Positions 59,240 through 64,000 of a stretch of DNA of 64,000 nucleotides are shown in pieces (the stretch's first letter is position 1; each line of letters starts with the position of its first letter). The translations under genes and the position numbers were made by a program. Below the pieces are notes generated by a model. That model ran no database searches, was not told where the DNA came from, and worked only from the letters and a program-made list of their open reading frames with translations. The stretch is from Synechococcus sp. CBW1004 (GTDB taxonomy: Bacteria; Cyanobacteriota; Cyanobacteriia; PCC-6307; Cyanobiaceae). The stretch spans positions 186,001 through 250,000 of the forward strand of contig NZ_CP060397.1 in NCBI RefSeq assembly GCF_015840715.1. The letters run 5' to 3'.

Positions 59240-60142
59240 ATGTCGAAGCGTCATCCGGTCGTCGCCGTCACCGGTTCCTCCGGCGCCGGCACCAGCACCG
59301 TCAAGCGGGCCTTCGAGCACATCTTCAAGCGCGAGGGCATCACCCCGGCCGTGGTCGAGGGCGACAGCTACCACCGCTACGAGCGGGGCCCGATGAAGGA
59401 GGCCATGGCCGCCGCCCTGGCCAAGGGCGAGAACTTCTCCCACTTCGGCCCCGAGGCCAACCTGTTCGACAAGCTCGACGAGCTGTTCCGCACCTACGGC
59501 GAGACCGGCAGCGGCCAGAAGCGCTACTACCTGCACTCCGTCGAGGAGGCCGCCGAGCACAACGCTCGCCTCGGCACCAGCCTTGAGCCCGGCCAGTTCA
59601 CCCCGTGGGAGACGATCCCCACCGGCACCGACCTGCTCTTCTACGAAGGCCTGCACGGTGGTGTGGTCGGTCAGGGCTATGACCTGCCCAGCCTGGCCGA
59701 TCTGCTGATCGGCGTCGTGCCGGTCGTGAACCTGGAGTGGATCCAGAAGATCGCCCGCGACAACAAGGAGCGCGGCTACTCCGCCGAAGCCACGGTGGAC
59801 ACGATCCTGCGGCGGATGCCCGACTACATCAACCACATCTGCCCGCAGTTCAGCCGCACGGACATCAACTTCCAGCGGATCCCTACGGTCGACACCTCCA
59901 ACCCGTTCATGATCCGCGACATCCCGACGCCGGATGAGTCGTTCGTGATCATTCACTTCCGCAAGGGTGCCCGCGAGAAGTGGGGGATTGATTTCACCTA
60001 TCTGCTCGACATGATCCACGACTCCTTCATGTCCAGCCCCACCTCGATCGTCGTGAACGGCGGCAAGATGGGCTTCGCGATGGAGCTGATTCTCACCCCG
60101 ATCATCCACCGCATGATCGAAGAGAAGAAGAAGCTCGCCTGA
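59240..60142 (+). CDS. prk: Phosphoribulokinase, class I (proteobacterial type)
   Basis: A 300-residue enzyme that phosphorylates ribulose 5-phosphate to the CO2 acceptor. The P-loop is VTGSSGAGTSTVK (about 10-22), then EGDSYHRYERGPMKEAM and HFGPEANLFDKLDELF; the end is KMGFAMELILTPIIHRMIEE. This is the proteobacterial octameric type, unlike the class II enzyme of most cyanobacteria and plants, which has N-terminal Cys pairs for thioredoxin control. Only one Cys is seen (NHICPQFS), so CP12/thioredoxin regulation of the usual kind seems impossible. The start MSKRHPVVAVTGSSGAG is clear. Confidence 0.94.
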   Translation: MSKRHPVVAVTGSSGAGTSTVKRAFEHIFKREGITPAVVEGDSYHRYERGPMKEAMAAALAKGENFSHFGPEANLFDKLDELFRTYGETGSGQKRYYLHSVEEAAEHNARLGTSLEPGQFTPWETIPTGTDLLFYEGLHGGVVGQGYDLPSLADLLIGVVPVVNLEWIQKIARDNKERGYSAEATVDTILRRMPDYINHICPQFSRTDINFQRIPTVDTSNPFMIRDIPTPDESFVIIHFRKGAREKWGIDFTYLLDMIHDSFMSSPTSIVVNGGKMGFAMELILTPIIHRMIEEKKKLA

Positions 60143-60293
60143 GCCCTTCGCCACTGCTGCAGCGCCATCGCTCGATCGGCGCTGCAGAACTACACTTGCG
60201 GCGCCGGAAGCGAGTGGTTCCATCGGCTTCAGCAGCGCCACGGGCAGTCCCTCCTTCGAGATCCGCGGGGCCGGTGGAGACCCCTCCACCTCT

Positions 60294-60581
60294 TTGCGGC
60301 TCGATCGGGTCAACAGCCGTGACCTGTTCGCTCTCGCCCGCAGTGTGTTCTTCCGTCATCTGCAGAGCTGTCCCGAAGGTCCGGATCCGGTGGGTGTGGT
60401 CCTCCCCCTCGACACCGATGATCCGGCCAGCGGTAGTCGGGGTCGCGTGGTGTTCGCCCTGCCGGTGCTCCTGCCCGAGGAGCAGTTCATTCCTCTCGAC
60501 CTCCTGCTGACGCGTTCCCAGCGCGGTGGGCCAGGCCGCCGAGGGCGTCTTCAGATCTCGAGGCCCGGCCGTGGCACCTGA
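60294..60581 (+). CDS. Small conserved-looking protein of unknown function
   Basis: A TTG frame of 95 residues: RLDRVNSRDLFALARSVFFR, then VGVVLPLDTDDPASGSRGRV and EEQFIPLDLLLTRSQ. Codon use is like that of real genes and the frame remains open further upstream (GFSSATGSPSFEIRGAGG), so the true start may be earlier at an unusual codon. No family recognised. It lies 152 bases behind prk. Confidence 0.5.
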   Translation: MRLDRVNSRDLFALARSVFFRHLQSCPEGPDPVGVVLPLDTDDPASGSRGRVVFALPVLLPEEQFIPLDLLLTRSQRGGPGRRGRLQISRPGRGT

Positions 60582-60911
60582 GCGTCCCTGAGATCGCCAT
60601 CCGAGCCTTCCGCTGTCGTCCCTGGCCTTCAGCCTGAACCGCCAGCCTGAGACGACCGTTCACCGGGGATGCCTCTGAGCAGTGGCCGCTCATCACCTCC
60701 AGGCCTCCGCTGACGGGGCCTCCCCCCTGCGGTTGCGGCAGCCGTCGGGTGGCCAAACCGCCTGTTGAGGGGCCACGATGCAGCCGCTGGATTCGGCCGA
60801 CCGCGGCGCTCCACGCCCGACGGGGTGCCGCGGCATTCGGATCCCCATCGCCGGGCTCCTCGCCTCCGCCCCGGCCCTGACAGCCAGCTCCCCGGGATTC
60901 CCAGCCAGCCG
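60582..60911. other. Intergenic region before prepilin peptidase
   Basis: A 330-base gap. Frames here are Arg/Pro/Ser-rich shadows. I see no RNA gene, no T-run hairpin and no strong promoter. It may hold the promoter of the prepilin peptidase gene and the end of the 60294 gene. Confidence 0.4.
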
Positions 60912-61781
60912 ATGTCCGCCTTTCCTCTGTCGCTCGGGTCGCCGCTGGAGCCGCTGGTCTGGCCGCCGCTGCCGATTGTGGTGGCGCTGGTGGGGGCCTG
61001 TGTGGGCAGCTTCCTCAACGTGGTGGCCTGGCGCCTGCCTCGCCAGGAGTCTCTGGTGATGCCACCCAGCCACTGCCCCCGTTGTGGGACCCGCCTGGCC
61101 TGGTTCGAGAACGTTCCCGTGTTCGGCTGGCTGCTGATCCGCGGAAGCTGCCGTCACTGCCATCGCCCGGTGTCGTTCCGCTATCCCCTGGTGGAGCTGC
61201 TCTGTGCCGGCCTCTGGGTGGCGGCCCTGCTGGCCCGTCCCACGGCTATGGGCGGCGGTGCGTCGCCCCTGCTTCTGCTGCCGGCGGGGTGGCTGTTGAT
61301 CAGCTGGCTGATCCCACTGGCGTTGATCGACCTCGATCGGCTCTGGATGCCCGAGCCGATGCTGCGCTGGGGGGTTGTGCTCGGCCTGGCCGTGAGCGCC
61401 GCCATCGGCTTCAGCCAGGACGCCGACGTCGGCCGGGCGCTTCTGTTCTCCCATCTGCTCGCCGCCGGAGGGGGGCTGCTGGCCCTTGAGGGGCTCAGCG
61501 CTCTGGGCGAGAAACTGATGGGCCGGCCGGCCCTCGGTCTGGGGGACGCCAAGCTCGCAGCCCTGCTGGGGGCCTGGCTGGGCCCGGCGTCGCTGGTTGC
61601 CGCAGTGGCTCTGGCGGTGCTGGTCGGCGCCATCGGTGGCCTGATCGGGCGGCTGCTCGGCCTGCTGCAGCGGCACCAGCCCTTCGCCTTCGGCCCCTGC
61701 CTGGTGCTCGGAGGCCTGGGCGTGTGGCTGATGGGTCTGCCTTTCTGGCTGCGGCTGGCCGGATTCCCGGCCACTGTCTGA
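60912..61781 (+). CDS. pilD: Prepilin peptidase (type IV leader peptidase/methyltransferase)
   Basis: A 289-residue inner-membrane aspartic protease that cleaves and N-methylates type IV prepilins. The N-terminal region has VGSFLNVVAWRLPR, then two Cys pairs CPRCGTRL and CRHCHRPVSFRYP (about 57-88) for zinc; catalytic Asp residues are LIDLDRLWMPE and GLGDAKLAALLG (GxGD). About seven membrane spans. The start MSAFPLSLG is chosen over a longer Arg/Pro-rich frame. A pilin system, for uptake or motility, is thus expected elsewhere in the genome. Confidence 0.93.
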   Translation: MSAFPLSLGSPLEPLVWPPLPIVVALVGACVGSFLNVVAWRLPRQESLVMPPSHCPRCGTRLAWFENVPVFGWLLIRGSCRHCHRPVSFRYPLVELLCAGLWVAALLARPTAMGGGASPLLLLPAGWLLISWLIPLALIDLDRLWMPEPMLRWGVVLGLAVSAAIGFSQDADVGRALLFSHLLAAGGGLLALEGLSALGEKLMGRPALGLGDAKLAALLGAWLGPASLVAAVALAVLVGAIGGLIGRLLGLLQRHQPFAFGPCLVLGGLGVWLMGLPFWLRLAGFPATV

Positions 61782-61809
61782 ACCCTCAGTCGGATGGTGG
61801 CCGCGGTCC

Positions 61810-61830
61810 GCAGGCCTTAAATGGGCCTGC
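61810..61830. promoter_or_regulatory. Dyad overlapping a -10-like box before accD
   Basis: GCAGGCC (61810-61816) and GGCCTGC (61824-61830) are exact reverse complements around TTAAATG, 20 bases before the accD start. The AT-rich core resembles a -10 box, so a bound dimer could block the promoter. It includes the alternative ATG at 61821. Confidence 0.35.
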
Positions 61831-61850
61831 CACCGGATGCCGCCCTGCCC

Positions 61851-62741
61851 ATGTCGCTGTTCGACTGGTTCGCCGATCGCCACAAGACCGCACCGGCAGT
61901 GCGCTCGATGCAGGGCCCTGAGCCCGATGAGGGCGATGGGCTCTGGAGCAAGTGCCCGGAATGCGGCCAGGTCGTCTACCGCAAGGACCTGGTCGCCAAT
62001 GCCAGTGTCTGCGCCAACTGCGGCCACCACAGCCGCATCGACAGCGCCGAGCGCATCCGGCTGATCGCGGATCCAGGCAGCTTCGAGGCGCTCGACACTG
62101 ATCTGTCCCCCACGGATCCCCTGGCCTTCAAGGACAGGCGCAGCTATGCGGACAGGATCCGCGACAGCCAGCAGTCCACCGGCCTCCGCGACGCCGTGGT
62201 CACCGGTCTGTGCCGCCTGGAGGGTCAGCCGCTGGCCCTGGGGGTGATGGATTTCCGCTTCATGGGCGGTTCGATGGGATCGGTGGTGGGCGAGAAGCTC
62301 ACCCGCCTGATCGAGGTGGCCACCGAGCGCCGCTTCCCCCTGGTGATCGTGTGCGCCTCCGGTGGCGCGCGCATGCAGGAAGGAATGCTCAGCCTGATGC
62401 AGATGGCCAAGATCTCCGGCGCTCTGGAGCGGCACCGCGAGGCCGAGCTCCTCTACATCCCTCTGCTCACCCACCCCACCACCGGTGGCGTGACGGCCAG
62501 TTTCGCGATGCTCGGTGACCTGATCCTGGCCGAGCCCAAAGCCCTGATCGGCTTCGCCGGTCGCCGCGTGATCGAGCAGACCCTGCGCGAGAAGCTGCCT
62601 GAGGGCTTCCAGACGGCGGAATACCTGCGCGAGCATGGCTTCGTGGATGCGATCGTGCCCCGCACGCAGCTGCGCGCCACCCTCTCCTCACTCCTCGAGC
62701 TGCATACACCGGCCTCCCGCCGCGAGGCCCTGGCCCGATGA
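61851..62741 (+). CDS. accD: Acetyl-CoA carboxylase carboxyltransferase subunit beta
   Basis: A 296-residue subunit that, with AccA, moves CO2 from carboxybiotin to acetyl-CoA to form malonyl-CoA for fatty acids. It has the zinc ribbon [20 protein letters not shown] and ANCGHHSRI (about 33-57), then GFRFMGG-like [34 protein letters not shown] and the [12 protein letters not shown] segment. The start [10 protein letters not shown] is the family's usual one; ATG 61821 would add ten residues. The stop overlaps the next gene (ATGA). Confidence 0.97.
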   Translation: MSLFDWFADRHKTAPAVRSMQGPEPDEGDGLWSKCPECGQVVYRKDLVANASVCANCGHHSRIDSAERIRLIADPGSFEALDTDLSPTDPLAFKDRRSYADRIRDSQQSTGLRDAVVTGLCRLEGQPLALGVMDFRFMGGSMGSVVGEKLTRLIEVATERRFPLVIVCASGGARMQEGMLSLMQMAKISGALERHREAELLYIPLLTHPTTGGVTASFAMLGDLILAEPKALIGFAGRRVIEQTLREKLPEGFQTAEYLREHGFVDAIVPRTQLRATLSSLLELHTPASRREALAR

Positions 62742-63217
62742 GGCGACCTCTGAGGGGGCTGTTCCTGCCGGTGCTGCTCGGTCTGCTGCTGCTCTTCCCG
62801 CTCCGGGCCTGGGCCGGACCCGTGTCCTGGAAGGAGGTGCCACCCACCGCCGAGGGGCGCCAGTGGTGGGATGAGGGCAGTCTGCGCCGCAATCGATCCG
62901 GCCATCTCACCGTGCTCAGCCGCTTTCAGGCCGCACCCGAGGTGGAGGACGCTGCTGCGGCTGCCGATCCCTCGCCCGGCACGGCGGCGCCTGCGGGCTC
63001 CCTGCCGGCCGGTCTGGATCAGCGTCCGGCCGCTGCCTCCCGCTCCGCCCCGCCCATCAGCCGCCTCTATGTGATGGAACTCGACTGCGATCAGAGCCTT
63101 TACCGCGACATTTCGATCAACGGTCTTCCCCAGTTCGGGGCCCCGTGGCAGCCCACCGGCAGCGATGACCTCACGGCTGAAGTGCTGCGTCAGGCCTGCG
63201 CCGCGGAGGCCGCATGA
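62738..63217 (+). CDS. Exported protein of unknown function
   Basis: A 159-residue protein with a signal peptide ([22 protein letters not shown], cleavage after AWA) and the mature start [20 protein letters not shown]. The middle (about 70-105) is Ala/Pro-rich; the end has [20 protein letters not shown] and [15 protein letters not shown], with two Cys residues possibly in a disulfide. I recall similar proteins next to accD in picocyanobacteria, but no function. It is coupled to accD and to the following oxidoreductase by four-base overlaps. Confidence 0.75.
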   Translation: MRRPLRGLFLPVLLGLLLLFPLRAWAGPVSWKEVPPTAEGRQWWDEGSLRRNRSGHLTVLSRFQAAPEVEDAAAAADPSPGTAAPAGSLPAGLDQRPAAASRSAPPISRLYVMELDCDQSLYRDISINGLPQFGAPWQPTGSDDLTAEVLRQACAAEAA

Positions 63218-64000
63218 GCCCAGGGCCCCTGCGCGTGGCGATCGCCGGACTCGGCTTCGGCGAGAAGGTGCATCTGCCGGCACTGCACGACTGTCCTCTC
63301 ACCGAACCGGTGGCCCTCTGGCATCCGCGCCCCGAGCGGCTCGAGGTGGCCTGTCGTGCCAGCGGCCTGCCGGGCAGTGCCGATTTCGAGGCTCTGCTGG
63401 CTGATCCGGCGATCGACGCCCTGGTGCTGGCCACTCCACCCAAACCCCGCTTCGACCTGGCTCGTGCCGCCCTGCAGGCGGGCAAGCACCTGCTGCTGGA
63501 GAAGCCCGTGGCTCTCGATGCCGCGGCGATCGAGGAGCTGCAGCGCCTGGCCCTGCGTCAGGGGCTGACCGTGGCGGTCGACTTCGAATACAGGGCCGTG
63601 CCGCTCTTCCAGCAGCTGGCAGACCTGCTCAGCGAGGGCGTGCTCGGCGAACCCTGGCTGGTGAAGCTCGACTGGCTGATGAGCAGTCGCGCCGACGCCT
63701 CCCGCCCCTGGAGCTGGTACTCCCAGGCCGCCGCGGGAGGTGGGGTGCTCGGCGCGCTGGGCACCCATGCGTTCGACACCCTCCATTGGCTGATCGGTCC
63801 CAGCCAGGCGGTGCGGGGGCAGCTCAGCACGGCGATCGGCGAGCGCCCGTTGCCTCCTCCCGCCTCCGGCAGCGCGGCCGTCGATGCCGAGGACATCGCC
63901 CTGATCCAGATGGAGTTTCTCGATCGCGCCGGTCGGTCGGTGCCCGCCCAGGTGAACCTGGCTTCGGTGACCCGCTGCGGGCGGGGCCATTGGCTCGAGC
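63214..64000 (+). CDS. Gfo/Idh/MocA-family oxidoreductase, cut by the window edge
   Basis: ATG 63214 overlaps the preceding stop and the frame runs open to the last base of the window, giving 262 codons without the C-terminal end. The N-terminal Rossmann fold reads LRVAIAGLGFGEKVHLPALH; the conserved family phrase LLLEKPVALDA (about 94-104) carries the catalytic Lys; VAVDFEYRAVPLFQQLADLL and GGGVLGALGTHAFDTLHWL follow, with the conserved His. It should oxidise or reduce a sugar-like substrate with NAD(P). The real substrate is unknown. Confidence 0.9.
   Translation, partial: MSPGPLRVAIAGLGFGEKVHLPALHDCPLTEPVALWHPRPERLEVACRASGLPGSADFEALLADPAIDALVLATPPKPRFDLARAALQAGKHLLLEKPVALDAAAIEELQRLALRQGLTVAVDFEYRAVPLFQQLADLLSEGVLGEPWLVKLDWLMSSRADASRPWSWYSQAAAGGGVLGALGTHAFDTLHWLIGPSQAVRGQLSTAIGERPLPPPASGSAAVDAEDIALIQMEFLDRAGRSVPAQVNLASVTRCGRGHWLE

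Noticed and set aside
60196..60510. Alternative 104-codon frame after prk
   Set aside because: Ser/Cys/Pro-rich; the overlapping frame from 60294 has much more protein-like sequence.
2030..63245. HIP1 octamers (GCGATCGC), for example near 2032, 19770, 20556, 31966, 33842, 44650, 53685, 55098 and 63239
   Set aside because: Present, but spread inside genes at a density only moderately above what the GC content gives; no local clustering worth a feature.

Overview
The window is high-GC DNA (visibly two-thirds G+C or more) from an oxygenic picocyanobacterium of the Cyanobium / marine-freshwater Synechococcus type. Evidence for this is the NDH-1 subunit ndhL next to a DUF3007 gene and trpA, a Ycf55 relative (DUF3685), a thylakoid photosystem I accumulation factor, a phosphoribulokinase, a PucC-like membrane protein, a cytochrome c6-like protein, DUF3727, FutA/FutB iron uptake and the gene order proB-lpxD-leuB-prk-accD. 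I recognised no tRNA, rRNA, CRISPR array, insertion sequence or prophage. Gene density is high, with many four-base (ATGA/GTGA) or one-base stop/start overlaps.

Region by region. 0-9 kb: ndhL-DUF3007-trpA, a lipoprotein, two Nif11-domain genes (one fused to a cupin), an outer-membrane barrel gene broken by an in-frame TAG, a cytochrome c, PsiE, small conserved proteins and a group 2 type sigma factor. 9-17.6 kb: a metzincin-like secreted protease, a zinc/manganese-type ABC permease and ATPase, a DUF1460 amidase-like protein that seems to lack its catalytic cysteine, hisIE, a QueD-like protein, and a CobW GTPase with a large His-rich loop followed by HupE. 17.6-22.7 kb: an iron module, futA-futB with a convergent Crp-type regulator that has a Fur-box-like site and a strong dyad upstream, then two overlapping fluoride-channel genes.

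22.7-36.1 kb: a DNA-repair neighbourhood, with ATP-dependent ligase, LysR-type regulator and Lhr-type helicase in one overlapping operon and the PdeM nuclease 7 kb downstream. Between them lie a response regulator, a CHASE-PAS-GGDEF diguanylate cyclase, a gamma-glutamylcyclotransferase-like fusion and a divergent gene that joins a degenerate NtrC-type AAA+ domain to a NapH/CcoG-like polyferredoxin. 36-42 kb: CBS-domain protein, PucC-like protein, pgsA, a CSP41-like reductase and a cellulose-synthase-like protein whose four catalytic motifs are all degenerate although its PilZ (c-di-GMP) motifs are intact. 42-64 kb: mostly housekeeping genes: hisA, a Fur paralogue, DUF3685, the PSI factor, fumC, DUF2079, PIN-PhoH, a CofE-like protein, ruvX, DUF3727, YqeG, proB, lpxD, leuB, a class I (proteobacterial-type) prk, prepilin peptidase, accD, and an oxidoreductase cut by the window edge.

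The most unusual items are the AAA+/polyferredoxin fusion, the pseudo-cellulose-synthase with an intact PilZ domain, the regulator-containing lig-lhr operon, the iron-site/Crp arrangement and the amber-interrupted porin-like gene. I see no wholly new multi-gene system. The first two are the best candidates for undescribed biochemistry.
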